Under the pieces are notes generated by a model. The model was not told where the DNA came from. It saw only the letters and a program-made list of their open reading frames with translations, and made no database searches. From the NCBI GenBank assembly GCA_028284385.1, contig JANQRT010000060.1, positions 372,001-436,000 of the forward strand: 64,000 nucleotides of DNA, given 5' to 3'. The DNA is from Opitutaceae bacterium (GTDB lineage: Bacteria > Verrucomicrobiota > Verrucomicrobiia > Opitutales > Opitutaceae). This document shows positions 34,957-43,961 of the stretch, piece by piece. Within the stretch, counting starts at the first letter, position 1. Every line of letters begins with the position of its first letter. Position numbers and translations under genes: made by a program.

Positions 34957-35583
34957 ATGGGTCAAAAAACGCATCCTATAGGCTTTCGTCTCGCTGTTAA
35001 CCGCAATTGGCAGTCGCGTTGGTTTTCATCGAAAAAAGATTTCGGTAAAACGCTTCACGAAGACTACGTTATTCGCGAGAAGCTGATGGAGAAGCTCAAG
35101 TTCGCCAGCGTTCCTCGCATTTACATCGAACGAGCCTCTCAGCGCGTGCGTATCCGGATTTCCACTGCGCGTCCTGGCATCGTCATTGGTCGCAAAGGAC
35201 AGGAGATCGAGAAGATCAGAGAAGAGCTCTCCAAGATGACTGGCAAGGAAGTCTTGCTAGACATCCATGAAGTTAAGAAACCCGAACTCGAGGCCAAGCT
35301 AGTCGCCGACAACGTTGCCCTTCAACTTGAGCGACGCATCTCATTCCGTCGCGCTATGAAGAAGGCCGTGCAGATGGCTATGAGTCTCGGCGCCGATGGA
35401 ATAAAAATTCAAGTATCCGGTCGCCTCGGCGGAGCTGACATTGCTCGTACTGAAGTTCAGCGCCAGGGTAGTGTGCCTCTTCATACGCTTCGCGAAGAAA
35501 TCGATTACGGCACTTCCGAAGCCGCTACCGTTTACGGCATTATTGGCGTCAAGTGCTGGATTTTTAACAAGGAAGAATCGTAA
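34957..35583 (+). CDS. rpsC: 30S ribosomal protein S3
   Basis: 208 residues at the mRNA entry. [22 protein letters not shown], the KH-domain loop [18 protein letters not shown] and the C-terminal [12 protein letters not shown] are clear. No Shine-Dalgarno before ATG 34957. The protein ends soon after the core, so it lacks the long C-terminal tail of some S3 proteins. Confidence 0.97.
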   Translation: MGQKTHPIGFRLAVNRNWQSRWFSSKKDFGKTLHEDYVIREKLMEKLKFASVPRIYIERASQRVRIRISTARPGIVIGRKGQEIEKIREELSKMTGKEVLLDIHEVKKPELEAKLVADNVALQLERRISFRRAMKKAVQMAMSLGADGIKIQVSGRLGGADIARTEVQRQGSVPLHTLREEIDYGTSEAATVYGIIGVKCWIFNKEES

Positions 35584-35600
35584 AACCCTTATTTTGAGAC

Positions 35601-36020
35601 ATGCCTCCACTTACACCAGCACGTACCAAATATCGCAAAACCCACAAGGGTCGCATGCGCGGCAATGCGAAGGGAGGATCGACCATCTCCTTCGGAGACT
35701 ATGCAGTCCAGGCCCTGGGACGCGGATACTTCACCGGCAACCAGATTGAAGCTGCTCGTGTCGCTATCACGCGTCACATGAAACGTAAGGGTAAGCTTTG
35801 GATCCGCGTTTTTCCTCACAAGCCCATCACCAAGAAGCCGCTTGAAACCCGCATGGGTAAAGGCAAGGGCCCTGTCGATCATTACGTCGCGGTTGTTAAG
35901 CCTGGCGCGATCCTGTTCGAGCTAGCCGGTGTTCCTCTTGGCGTGGCAAAGGAAGCTATGCGCCTGGCAGATACCAAAATCCCATTCAAAACGCGTTTCA
36001 TTACGCGTGAACACGAGTAA
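35601..36020 (+). CDS. rplP: 50S ribosomal protein L16
   Basis: 139 residues near the A site. [46 protein letters not shown] and [19 protein letters not shown] are characteristic. It precedes rpmC by 9 bp in the standard S3-L16-L29-S17 order. Confidence 0.97.
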   Translation: MPPLTPARTKYRKTHKGRMRGNAKGGSTISFGDYAVQALGRGYFTGNQIEAARVAITRHMKRKGKLWIRVFPHKPITKKPLETRMGKGKGPVDHYVAVVKPGAILFELAGVPLGVAKEAMRLADTKIPFKTRFITREHE

Positions 36021-36029
36021 TTCGGCGCC

Positions 36030-36236
36030 ATGAAATCCAAGGAAATTAGAGAACTTTCTATTCCCGAGCTTGAGAAGAAGATTCGCGATACGCGCGATGA
36101 ATTGCTTACGTTGAAGCTTCGTAAGCAGACAGGCCAAGTTGAAAACACGGCTGAGCTTACCTCGCTCAGAAAGGATATCGCGCGAATGGAGACCATTCAT
36201 AACCAAAAGCTTCTTGCCGAAAAGAAATCCGCCTAA
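36030..36236 (+). CDS. rpmC: 50S ribosomal protein L29
   Basis: A 68-residue two-helix protein at the exit-tunnel rim. [36 protein letters not shown] and [13 protein letters not shown] fit the family. The overlapping frame at 36139 is only an upstream extension of rpsQ. Confidence 0.95.
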   Translation: MKSKEIRELSIPELEKKIRDTRDELLTLKLRKQTGQVENTAELTSLRKDIARMETIHNQKLLAEKKSA

Positions 36237-36255
36237 CACATCCTACACACACGAA

Positions 36256-36561
36256 ATGGAAAACGAGCGCAATAGCCGAAAAACCCTGACGGGAATTGTC
36301 ACTAGCAAGATGGGCGACAAGTCCATCAAAGTAACCTCCAGTTACAAGAATCGTCACTCTCGCTACGGCAAGGTCATCAATCGCAAGACGGTTGTTCACG
36401 TTCATGACGAGCAGAACGATTCCAATTTGGGTGACCGTGTAGAAATTATGGAGACGCGCCCAGTCAGTCGCTTGAAACGCTGGCGTTTAACCCGTGTTGT
36501 CGATCGGGCTCCTATTATCGGTGGCGAGAAGATCGAGGCTGAGGCGGCAGCTGAAGAATAA
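36256..36561 (+). CDS. rpsQ: 30S ribosomal protein S17
   Basis: 101 residues from ATG 36256 (MENERNSRKTLTG). The frame is open to 36139, but those residues lie inside rpmC and do not look like S17. Core motifs: LTGIVTSKMGDKSIKV, GDRVEIMETRPVSRLKRWRL. The last residues are acidic and Ala-rich (EAEAAAEE), an extension beyond the usual length of about 85. No Shine-Dalgarno. Confidence 0.95.
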   Translation: MENERNSRKTLTGIVTSKMGDKSIKVTSSYKNRHSRYGKVINRKTVVHVHDEQNDSNLGDRVEIMETRPVSRLKRWRLTRVVDRAPIIGGEKIEAEAAAEE

Positions 36562-36573
36562 GGACCGGTAGTC

Positions 36574-36939
36574 ATGATTCAATTACGTTCAGAACTTCAA
36601 ATCGCTGACAATACGGGGGCTAAGAGAGCCCACATGATTCGTCGCTTGGGTCAGTTGAAAAAGACCGCTAGCGTAGGCGACGTCATTGTCGTCAACGTCA
36701 AGGAAAGCAGCGTCGATGCTTCAGTTAAGAAGGGCTCTGTAGAGAAAGCGGTTGTCGTGCGCACCAAAGCGCCTATTCGCCGTTCCGATGGCAGCTACAT
36801 TCGTTTCGACTCCAATGCGATCGTCCTTATCGACGCCAATGGCAATCCGCGCGGCACTCGCATCTTTGGTCCGGTTGCTCGCGAGCTGCGTCGGAAGAAC
36901 TTCATGAAAATCATCTCTCTCGCTCCGGAGGTTCTCTAA
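36574..36939 (+). CDS. rplN: 50S ribosomal protein L14
   Basis: 121 residues, subunit-interface beta barrel. [38 protein letters not shown] and [13 protein letters not shown] are standard. An AAGGA ribosome-binding site precedes ATG 36574; rplX follows after 1 bp. Confidence 0.97.
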   Translation: MIQLRSELQIADNTGAKRAHMIRRLGQLKKTASVGDVIVVNVKESSVDASVKKGSVEKAVVVRTKAPIRRSDGSYIRFDSNAIVLIDANGNPRGTRIFGPVARELRRKNFMKIISLAPEVL

Positions 36940-36940
36940 A

Positions 36941-37192
36941 ATGGCTAAGACTCATATCAAACGAGGCGATGAAGTCGTCGTTCTCTCCGGCAAGGAAAAA
37001 GGCAAACGTGGCAAAGTCCTGCAAATGTTGCCTGCCAAGAATCGCGCGGTGGTTGAAGGACTGATGATGGTCAAACGCCACATGCGTAAATCGGAGGAGC
37101 GTCCCGAAGGCGAGATCGTCGAGCGGGAAGGCTCGATCCATATTTCCAATCTCATGAGCGCCACCAAGTGGGACGCTCGTCAATCAAAGTAG
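36941..37192 (+). CDS. rplX: 50S ribosomal protein L24
   Basis: 83 residues with the N-terminal KOW motif GDEVVVLSGKEKGKRGKVLQMLP and the conserved GLMMVKRHMRKS. It is somewhat shorter than the roughly 100-residue average. A GGAGG site at the end of rplN serves it. Confidence 0.95.
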   Translation: MAKTHIKRGDEVVVLSGKEKGKRGKVLQMLPAKNRAVVEGLMMVKRHMRKSEERPEGEIVEREGSIHISNLMSATKWDARQSK

Positions 37193-37261
37193 AAAATTCT
37201 GAATTCCCAACGGATATAAGAGAATCAACAACAATCCGGGTCGGAAATCCGGACTAGAAAA

Positions 37262-37867
37262 ATGAGCTCTCAACAAACACCGTACCTAAAAGAACATTAC
37301 GAAAAAGTCGTTGCTCCCGAGTTGAAGAAAACGCTCGGCTACAAGAATATTTTCCAGATTCCGCGTGTCGAAAAAGTGGTGCTAAACGTTGGCGTTAGCG
37401 CTCTTTTGGATAAATCGGTACTCGAGGAGTCGGTTAAGAATCTTGGACTTATCGCCGGTCAGCAACCGGTTAAGACATTCGCGACCAAGAGCATATCGAA
37501 CTTCAAGCTGCGCGAGGGTATGCCTGTCGGCTGCAAGGTCACTTTGCGTGGACCTCGTATGTGGGATTTTCTCTTCAGACTTATTGCCGTGGCTCTGCCG
37601 GCGATCCGCGACTTCCGTGGCATCCCGACCAAGCTGGACGGACAGGGAAATTACGCTTTGGGCGTGCACGACATCACGATTTTCCCGGAAATTTCAGTCG
37701 ACTCTATCAAACGCCAATCAGGCCTTGATATTTGTATCGTCACTACAGCGAAAACCGACAAGGAAGGCACCGAGCTTCTAAAGCTTCTGGGAATGCCTTT
37801 CCGCAAACGCGAACAGCAAGAAGAAAACGCGTCCTCTGGCGCTTCCAGCGAAGAAAGCGCTGCCTAA
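37262..37867 (+). CDS. rplE: 50S ribosomal protein L5 with acidic Ser-rich tail
   Basis: 201 residues; binds 5S rRNA. Core: PRVEKVVLNVGVS, GQQPVKTFATKSISNFKLREGMPVG, DFRGIPTKLDGQGNYALGV and TAKTDKEGTELLKLLGMPF. The last 20 residues after PFRK are an acidic, Ser/Ala-rich tail (ENASSGASSEESAA) not usual for bacterial L5. A short hairpin TCCGG/CCGGA lies in the 69-bp upstream gap. Confidence 0.97.
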   Translation: MSSQQTPYLKEHYEKVVAPELKKTLGYKNIFQIPRVEKVVLNVGVSALLDKSVLEESVKNLGLIAGQQPVKTFATKSISNFKLREGMPVGCKVTLRGPRMWDFLFRLIAVALPAIRDFRGIPTKLDGQGNYALGVHDITIFPEISVDSIKRQSGLDICIVTTAKTDKEGTELLKLLGMPFRKREQQEENASSGASSEESAA

Positions 37868-37874
37868 ATAAACT

Positions 37875-38180
37875 ATGGCCAAGAAATCAGCAGTCGCGCG
37901 TAACAAAAAGCGCATCCGTCTAGTGGAGAAGCACGCCGAGAAGCGAGCTGAGCTCAAAGCGATTCTGGCGAATCCGGAATCGAGTGACGAAGACTTCTAT
38001 AACGCCCAGCGCAAGCTCTCTAAGCTGCCACGCAATTCCTCGCCCATTCGCATTAGGAATCGCTGCAATGTAACGGGTCGTCCCCGCGCTTTTCTGCGCC
38101 GCTATGGCCTATCTCGACTTACCTTCCGCGAACTTGCCCTGGAGGGAAAGATTCCGGGCGTAACCAAATCCTCATGGTAG
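37875..38180 (+). CDS. rpsN: 30S ribosomal protein S14 (zinc-free form)
   Basis: 101 residues, the long form without the CxxC zinc pairs. [19 protein letters not shown], the central [15 protein letters not shown] segment and [29 protein letters not shown] identify it. The single Cys cannot form a zinc ribbon. It starts 7 bp after rplE. Confidence 0.97.
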   Translation: MAKKSAVARNKKRIRLVEKHAEKRAELKAILANPESSDEDFYNAQRKLSKLPRNSSPIRIRNRCNVTGRPRAFLRRYGLSRLTFRELALEGKIPGVTKSSW

Positions 38181-38212
38181 GTTGCTCCTAATTTATATTA
38201 GTTTTTCGAAGT

Positions 38213-38241
38213 GCCGGGAGTGTGGATATCGTCCGGCTTTT
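38213..38241 (+). other. Weak hairpin with U tract in the rpsN-rpsH gap
   Basis: GCCGGG/TCCGGC (one wobble, 6 bp) with a 13-nt loop and TTTT at 38238-38241. It could be a weak attenuator inside the spc operon, but the loop is long and the stem short. Confidence 0.3.
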
Positions 38242-38261
38242 AAACAACCCAAATACAAAAC

Positions 38262-38657
38262 ATGCATACTGATCCAATAAGCGATTTTCTAACTCGCATT
38301 CGAAACAGCTCTCGAGCTGGCAAGGAGGAATGCGTTGCTCCCCATTCCAAGCTGAAGTTGGGGATTGCTCGTATTCTCAAGGACGAAGGTTTCATCAGTG
38401 ACTACAAGGATGGTCAGGATGATCGAGGTCATAAAACGCTGATCGTCACTTTGAAGTACGTCGATGGTGAGCCTTCCATCAATGGGTTGGAGCGCGTTAG
38501 CCGTCCTGGTCTGCGTCGCTACACCAAGAGCAACGAAATCCCTCGTGTTCTGAATGGTCTTGGTATGAGCATTTTGACGACGCCAAAGGGTCTAATGAAA
38601 GATCGCGACGCTCGACGCCAGAAGGTCGGTGGCGAACTGGTCTGCAACGTTTGGTAG
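38262..38657 (+). CDS. rpsH: 30S ribosomal protein S8
   Basis: 131 residues. TDPISDFLTRIRNSSRAGKE, RVSRPGLRRYTKSNEIPRVLNGLGMSILTTPKGLM and the end GGELVCNVW are standard. S8 is the translational repressor of the spc operon in E. coli. No Shine-Dalgarno before ATG 38262. Confidence 0.97.
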   Translation: MHTDPISDFLTRIRNSSRAGKEECVAPHSKLKLGIARILKDEGFISDYKDGQDDRGHKTLIVTLKYVDGEPSINGLERVSRPGLRRYTKSNEIPRVLNGLGMSILTTPKGLMKDRDARRQKVGGELVCNVW

Positions 38658-38673
38658 GAAAGGGACGGATACG

Positions 38674-39213
38674 ATGAGCAGAATTGGTAAACTACCCGTA
38701 GCGATTCCGGAAAAGGTTCAAGTCAACCTGGATGGCACTTCGATTTCCGTAGAAGGCCCCAAGGGAAAACTGGAGAAGGAATTTTGCAAAGACGTCAAAA
38801 TCGAGATGGGCGATGAGGGCATCAAGATCTCTCCCGTGAACGATAGTCGATTTGCCCGCGCCATGTATGGCACCGCGCGTTCCATTATCAACAACATGGT
38901 GAACGGCGTTGTAAATGGATATTCGAAGGACCTGGAGATCAACGGCGTTGGTTTTCAGGCGAATTTGCAAGGCAAGAATCTTAGCCTGAAGCTTGGCTAT
39001 TCGCACGATATTAGCCATCCGGTACCTGACGGTATCAACATTACCATTACGGATGGCGGTACGAAACTGAAGGTCGAGGGAGCGGACAAGCAGGTTGTCG
39101 GCGAAGTTGCCGCGTCCATCAAACAATACTATCCCGTAGAACCCTACAAAGGCAAAGGCGTTCGCATTGCCGGAGAGCATGTCCGTCGCAAGGAGGGCAA
39201 GACCGTTGCCTAA
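38674..39213 (+). CDS. rplF: 50S ribosomal protein L6
   Basis: 179 residues from ATG 38674 (MSRIGKLPVAIP), with an AGGAAAGGGA ribosome-binding site. The frame continues upstream to 38629 inside rpsH, which is not real coding. Two-domain fold with GPKGKLEKEF and the C-terminal signature PVEPYKGKGVRIAGE. Confidence 0.97.
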   Translation: MSRIGKLPVAIPEKVQVNLDGTSISVEGPKGKLEKEFCKDVKIEMGDEGIKISPVNDSRFARAMYGTARSIINNMVNGVVNGYSKDLEINGVGFQANLQGKNLSLKLGYSHDISHPVPDGINITITDGGTKLKVEGADKQVVGEVAASIKQYYPVEPYKGKGVRIAGEHVRRKEGKTVA

Positions 39214-39233
39214 TAATAGGAAGGAATTTTGGA

Positions 39234-39596
39234 ATGAATATTAAAACGAAAAACGTTCTCAGGCAAAAACGCCGCTGGCGTATCCGCAAAAAGGTTGCGG
39301 GCACTCCCGAGCGCCCACGCCTCAGCGTTCATTTCAGCAACCAGCACATCTATGCTCAAGCGATTGACGACGACAAGGGAGCTACGCTGGTTTTCGTATC
39401 AACTGTGGGCAAGGATCTGCGCGACCAGAAACTGAAGGCCAATGTCGCTGGAGCTTCCGCTCTCGGTAAGGCTTTTGGCGAGAAGGCCAAGGATTCTGGA
39501 ATTTCCAAGGTGGTATTCGACCGTAATGGCCGCAAGTACCATGGCTGTGTAAAATCATTTGCCGATGCCGCTCGCGAGGCCGGCTTAGAATTCTAA
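39234..39596 (+). CDS. rplR: 50S ribosomal protein L18
   Basis: 120 residues; a 5S rRNA-binding protein with L5. [34 protein letters not shown] core ([16 protein letters not shown]) and the end [15 protein letters not shown] are typical. Ribosome-binding site AGGAAGGA. Confidence 0.96.
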   Translation: MNIKTKNVLRQKRRWRIRKKVAGTPERPRLSVHFSNQHIYAQAIDDDKGATLVFVSTVGKDLRDQKLKANVAGASALGKAFGEKAKDSGISKVVFDRNGRKYHGCVKSFADAAREAGLEF

Positions 39597-39603
39597 TTGC
39601 CCT

Positions 39604-40119
39604 ATGAGCATGGTAAGCAATCAACGAGGAAGAGACAATAATCGCCGCATGTCGGACGAGCCCGATGATGGTATCTCTGAAAAGGTGGTATTCATCAATC
39701 GCTGCGCGAAAGTCGTGAAGGGCGGCCGCCGTTTCAGCTTTTCAGCGCTGGTAGTGGCAGGCGATCAGAATGGAAAAGTAGGCGTCGGCTATGGCAAGGC
39801 GAACGAAGTTCCGGAAGCCATCCGCAAAGGATCCGAGCAGGCTCGCAAGCAAATGGAAGACGTGAAACTCAAGGGAGATACCATCCCGCATGGCGTCATC
39901 GGCGAGTTTGACGGTGGAAAGGTTTTGCTCCGCCCCGCGACGACGGGAACCGGGATTATTGCTGGTGGAGGCGTTCGCGCTGTTCTTGAAGCTGCTGGCG
40001 TCCAGAACGTTTTAACCAAGTCGCTTGGATCAAATAATCCCAACGCCGTGGTCTATGCTACTTTGGCGGGCTTAAGGAAAATGAAGTCCTACGAGGACTA
40101 CAAACGCCTACGTGGGTAA
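39604..40119 (+). CDS. rpsE: 30S ribosomal protein S5
   Basis: 171 residues affecting fidelity and mRNA unwinding. [47 protein letters not shown] region and [23 protein letters not shown] are conserved. It starts 7 bp after rplR with no ribosome-binding site. rpmD (L30), usual next gene, is absent; rplO follows directly. Confidence 0.97.
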   Translation: MSMVSNQRGRDNNRRMSDEPDDGISEKVVFINRCAKVVKGGRRFSFSALVVAGDQNGKVGVGYGKANEVPEAIRKGSEQARKQMEDVKLKGDTIPHGVIGEFDGGKVLLRPATTGTGIIAGGGVRAVLEAAGVQNVLTKSLGSNNPNAVVYATLAGLRKMKSYEDYKRLRG

Positions 40120-40145
40120 GTATTCACTAGATAAGGACTCTAAAA

Positions 40146-40643
40146 ATGAGACTGCATAATCTTTCAAACGTAAAAGGCGCCGTTCATCGTCCAAAACGGA
40201 TCGGTTGCGGCGAAGGCGGCGGTCACGGGAAAACTTCTGGCAAAGGCCATAAGGGCCAAACCGCTCGTTCCGGCGGAAGTATTCGCGTTGGCTTTGAAGG
40301 CGGGCAAATGCCGCTATTCCGCAAGCTTCCTCGCCGTGGTTTTAACAATAAGAATTTCCACATTCTCTACGAGACTGTGAATCTGGGCGAGCTCTCGAAG
40401 CTTGACGATTCCATTAATGAAGTGAATCGGGAAGTGCTTGTTGGAGCAGGACTGGTTCGCTCCAATGCCAATCCTTTGAAGATTCTTGGAGATGGCGAGA
40501 TAAGCAAGGCCCTTAAAATCACTGCCGACAAGTTCAGCGCGTCAGCAAAAACGAAAATCGAAAAGGCCGGTGGCGAAGCGCTCGTCCCTGAAGCCGATTC
40601 GAAGGAGGAGCCCGCTGGCGACAAAGCGGAAGCCAGTGATTAA
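40146..40643 (+). CDS. rplO: 50S ribosomal protein L15 with acidic C-terminal tail
   Basis: 165 residues. The N-terminal extended region (RIGCGEGGGHGKTSGKGHKGQ) and GFEGGQMPLFRKLPRRGFNN are typical. After the core, the last 20 or so residues are acidic (PEADSKEEPAGDKAEASD), making it longer than the usual length of about 145. AAGGA site before ATG 40146. Confidence 0.97.
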   Translation: MRLHNLSNVKGAVHRPKRIGCGEGGGHGKTSGKGHKGQTARSGGSIRVGFEGGQMPLFRKLPRRGFNNKNFHILYETVNLGELSKLDDSINEVNREVLVGAGLVRSNANPLKILGDGEISKALKITADKFSASAKTKIEKAGGEALVPEADSKEEPAGDKAEASD

Positions 40644-40671
40644 GATCACTTAAACTGCCAATCGACGAAAC

Positions 40672-42171
40672 ATGTTATCCGCGTTTACCAATTGCCTTAA
40701 GATTCCCGATCTGCGTCACAAGATTTTCCTGACGCTGTCGCTTCTCTTTATTGCGCGGATTGGTGCCATCATTCCGCTACCTGGATTGAACATGGATCCC
40801 TTGCAGCAGTTCTTCGCTGATCAAACGGCAGCGGGAGCCGGTAGTCTGCTTGGTTTCTACAACATGTTTACTGGTGGAGCGCTTCTTCAAGGAGCGGTCT
40901 GCGCGTTGGGCATCATGCCCTACATTTCGGCTTCGATTATTTTTCAAATCATGGGTTCGGTGTTCCCGGCGCTTGCTCGTTTGCAGCAGGAAGGTGAAAC
41001 GGGAAGACAGAAGCTGAATCAATACACGCGCTATGCGACGGTAGCCATCTGCGTGGTTCAAGCGATGTTGCTAATCAGCGCTCTGGGCAATCCTGGCCGC
41101 CTCTTTAGCGGCTACTCGATTGACCAGTATGGTGAAATCGTGGTCGTCAATAAGGCCTGGTTTTTAGTCACCTCGACCGTTTTCATGACGGCGGGCACCG
41201 TGCTTCTCATGTGGCTCGGAGAGCAGATTACCAAAAACGGTATCGGCAACGGTATTTCGCTTCTCATTACGGTCGGTATTTTAGCTGACCTCCCCGGAGC
41301 GGCCCAAGATACCTGGCGGCTATTTAGTGGTCCAGTGGGTGGCGGCAACAGTCTCGAATTCCCTCACGCCATTCTGATGATCACCCTTCTGTTGGTGACG
41401 ATTGCCTGCTTGATTATGGTGATCCAGGCAGTACGAAAGATCCCCGTTCAGTACGCTAAGCGAGTGGTCGGCAGAAAAGTCTACGGCGGGCAGAGCTCGT
41501 TCATGCCGCTTAAAGTCAACTACTCTGGCGTTATGCCCGTGATCTTCGCTTCGGCGATCATCGCGTTCCCGCAGCAGATTATTTCCCAGATTGGAGCGTG
41601 GCTGGACGCGGCCTGGCTTAGCGAGATGTCGACCTTTCTGATCCATGGCTCCAAGACCTACTATCTGCTCTTTGGACTTATGATCCTTTTCTTCAGCTAT
41701 TTCTGGGTTTCGGTCATGTTTAAGCCCATTCAGATAGCTGATGACTTGAAGAAATATGGAGGCTATGTGCCTGGCGTTCGTCCTGGTCAGCCAACCGCTC
41801 AGTTCCTGGACTTCATCATGACGCGTCTGACTTTGGCTGGGGCCATCTTCCTGACGGCGATCGCTTTGTTTCCAGATATGCTTCTCTTCAACTTCAACAT
41901 TCCCATGCGTGTCGCGATCTTCTTCGGCGGTACTGGAATGCTCATTACCGTTGGCGTGATGCTTGATACGATGAAGCAAATCGAGACCCATTTGCTTCAG
42001 CGTCACTACGATGGATTCCTCAAGAAGGGTAAGATTCGGGGTCGTAGTCAGACCGGCAAAATGGATCCTGGCCTGGCCGGCGCTGCAGAGATTAAAAACG
42101 TCGGTCCGCTCTATGCGGCGGTGCTCGGATTATTCGTCGTTGGCCTGATTGCCTACGTCCTGCAAAAGTAG
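40672..42171 (+). CDS. secY: Preprotein translocase channel subunit SecY
   Basis: 499 residues, about 50 more than E. coli SecY, with ten predicted membrane helices. Landmarks: FTNCLKIPDLRHKIFLTLSLLFIARIGA, the plug region after GGALLQGAVCALGIMPYISASI, LQQEGETGRQKLNQYTRY, GIGNGISLLI and IQYAKR-like VQYAKRVVGRKVYGGQ, the cytosolic loop that contacts SecA and ribosome. Extra length is in loops such as that around residues 205-225 and the C-terminal end. adk, map and infA do not follow. Confidence 0.97.
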   Translation: MLSAFTNCLKIPDLRHKIFLTLSLLFIARIGAIIPLPGLNMDPLQQFFADQTAAGAGSLLGFYNMFTGGALLQGAVCALGIMPYISASIIFQIMGSVFPALARLQQEGETGRQKLNQYTRYATVAICVVQAMLLISALGNPGRLFSGYSIDQYGEIVVVNKAWFLVTSTVFMTAGTVLLMWLGEQITKNGIGNGISLLITVGILADLPGAAQDTWRLFSGPVGGGNSLEFPHAILMITLLLVTIACLIMVIQAVRKIPVQYAKRVVGRKVYGGQSSFMPLKVNYSGVMPVIFASAIIAFPQQIISQIGAWLDAAWLSEMSTFLIHGSKTYYLLFGLMILFFSYFWVSVMFKPIQIADDLKKYGGYVPGVRPGQPTAQFLDFIMTRLTLAGAIFLTAIALFPDMLLFNFNIPMRVAIFFGGTGMLITVGVMLDTMKQIETHLLQRHYDGFLKKGKIRGRSQTGKMDPGLAGAAEIKNVGPLYAAVLGLFVVGLIAYVLQK

Positions 42172-42234
42172 AAAAATTAATCCTTTACTTTATGATTCAG
42201 AAGCGCCATCCGGTTACCCTTTTTCTCATTCAAA

Positions 42235-42253
42235 ACCGCTTTCACGAAGCGGT
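42235..42253 (+). other. Hairpin in the secY-rpsM gap
   Basis: ACCGCTT/AAGCGGT (7 bp) with 5-nt loop, without a U tract, in the 190-bp gap. It may belong to a leader of the alpha operon, where S4 regulates in E. coli; no similarity to that pseudoknot is claimed. Confidence 0.35.
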
Positions 42254-42361
42254 CGCTTCCTCGTCGCTCGACTCACTTGGTGAAACCAAAGCTGGTCGTG
42301 CTTTTACCTGTAGTAAATCTACTTTCTAACTCACTTTATTTCAATAACTTGCTAAACGATC

Positions 42362-42727
42362 ATGCCACGTATTCTAGGCGTAGATATTCCGAATAACAAA
42401 AAGCTCGAGTACTCGTTGCAGTACATCTATGGAATCGGTCCCCATCGCGCGAAACGCGTCCTTGATGAAACTGGGCTCGATCCTCATATGCGAGCCAAGG
42501 ATGTGAACGAGGAGCAGATCAATAAGCTCATGGCTAAGATCAACGAGCTGAACTACGTGGTTGAAGGTGATCTGCGACGGGAGTTGACCGCAAACATGAA
42601 GCGTTTGCAGGCCATCAATTGCTACCGTGGACTTCGCCATCGTCGTGGACTCCCGGTGCGCGGCCAGCGTAGTAAGACAAATGCTCGTACCCGGAAGGGC
42701 CATCGCAAGCCTGTTGGAAAACGCTAA
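42362..42727 (+). CDS. rpsM: 30S ribosomal protein S13
   Basis: 121 residues. [53 protein letters not shown] are standard. First gene of the alpha operon, no Shine-Dalgarno, 190 bp after secY. Confidence 0.98.
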   Translation: MPRILGVDIPNNKKLEYSLQYIYGIGPHRAKRVLDETGLDPHMRAKDVNEEQINKLMAKINELNYVVEGDLRRELTANMKRLQAINCYRGLRHRRGLPVRGQRSKTNARTRKGHRKPVGKR

Positions 42728-42740
42728 ATCGACTTAACCC

Positions 42741-43250
42741 ATGGCTGAAGAAAACGCAGAACCACAAGAAGAATCAAACGCTCCTGTAGCCGAAGCTGAA
42801 GAAGAAGAGGCTGTTGGTGGAGTAAAGAAGCAGCCCACCGCTCAGGACTTGCTGAAGGAGGAAATTGGCGAACTGAAGATCCGCAAGGCTAAGGGTAGTA
42901 AGAACATCACTACTGGCATTGCTAAGATCAACGCCACTTTCAACAACACGATCGTTACTATTACTGATCAGAGAGGAAACGCGATCTCTTGGGCTAGCGC
43001 AGGAAAAATGCACTTTCGTGGCTCTCGCAAGTCGACCGCCTACGCGGCACAAGTCGTCGCTCAGAATGCGGCCAAGGCTGCTATGGCCCATGGGCTTAAG
43101 GAAGTCATCATCCATGTGAAGGGTCCTGGCATGGGACGCGATTCCGCCGTCAGAGCCTTCCAGTCTCTCGGATTGGAAATCCTTTCTATTATAGATACCA
43201 CGCCGATCCCCCACAACGGCTGCCGCCCACCAAAACGCAGACGCGTCTAA
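42741..43250 (+). CDS. rpsK: 30S ribosomal protein S11 with acidic N-terminal extension
   Basis: 169 residues against about 129 for typical bacterial S11. Residues 1-45 are an added acidic segment ([24 protein letters not shown]) before the conserved core [21 protein letters not shown]. The core ends normally with [18 protein letters not shown]. The frame is continuous from ATG 42741, 13 bp after rpsM. An internal start that would give a short form is not obvious. Confidence 0.97.
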   Translation: MAEENAEPQEESNAPVAEAEEEEAVGGVKKQPTAQDLLKEEIGELKIRKAKGSKNITTGIAKINATFNNTIVTITDQRGNAISWASAGKMHFRGSRKSTAYAAQVVAQNAAKAAMAHGLKEVIIHVKGPGMGRDSAVRAFQSLGLEILSIIDTTPIPHNGCRPPKRRRV

Positions 43251-43281
43251 TCGCTTAATTAAGTGTAACCAATTTTTTGAT

Positions 43282-43893
43282 ATGGCTCGCTATACCGGTC
43301 CAACCACCAAGATCAGCAGACGATTCGGACAGCCAATATTCGGATCCAATAAGGCTTTTGAAAAGCGTGGCTATCCTCCTGGCCAGCATGGCCCCAGATT
43401 GCGTCGCAAAAAGTCCGAATACTCCATTGGCTTGGATGAAAAGCAGAAGCTGCGTTTCATGTATGGCTTGATGGAAAAGCAGTTTCGTCGAGCCTTCGCC
43501 AAAGCTAAGAACCAGCGTGGCGTCACAGGTACGATCTTTCTCCAAATTCTGGAGACACGACTGGATAGCATTATATATCTTTTAGGATTCGCGAAGTCTC
43601 GTCAGGCTGCGCGACAGTTCGTCAATCATGGGCATATCCGTGTGAACGGACAGAAAGTCGACATTCCAAGCTTTGAAGTAAAGCCTGGTGACGAGATAGA
43701 AGTGAAGAACTCCACTTCCTCGCGCCAATTGGCTACTCGGAATATGGAAGCCACGCGTCTTCGTAACGTTCCGGAATGGATGACCCGCAATGACGAGGCC
43801 TTTCGTGGGGTGGTCAATCGCCTGCCTAATCGCGACGAGCTCGAGCCTAGCATCAACGAGCAGTTGATCGTCGAATTCTACAGCCGTTTCTAA
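43282..43893 (+). CDS. rpsD: 30S ribosomal protein S4
   Basis: 203 residues. ARYTGPTTKISRRFG at the start, YPPGQHGPRLRRKKSEY, the S4 RNA-binding domain RLDSIIYLLGFAKSRQAARQFVNHGHIRVNG and the C-terminal end LIVEFYSRF. It is the cysteine-free form. The stop codon lies inside a terminator hairpin. Confidence 0.97.
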   Translation: MARYTGPTTKISRRFGQPIFGSNKAFEKRGYPPGQHGPRLRRKKSEYSIGLDEKQKLRFMYGLMEKQFRRAFAKAKNQRGVTGTIFLQILETRLDSIIYLLGFAKSRQAARQFVNHGHIRVNGQKVDIPSFEVKPGDEIEVKNSTSSRQLATRNMEATRLRNVPEWMTRNDEAFRGVVNRLPNRDELEPSINEQLIVEFYSRF

Positions 43894-43904
43894 ACGGCTT
43901 TTTG
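43882..43904 (+). terminator. Terminator hairpin overlapping the rpsD stop codon
   Basis: AGCCGTTT (43882-43889) pairs with AAACGGCT (43892-43899), effectively a 7-bp stem with a TCTA loop, followed by TTTT. The TAA of rpsD is in the loop/stem, so ribosomes finishing rpsD would cover it and translation could control read-through into rpoA. Confidence 0.7.
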
Positions 43905-43961
43905 TACCAACTTTCGCAACTATTCTATAACCGCCCACAGCTGTTCCAAACCATATAGCGC

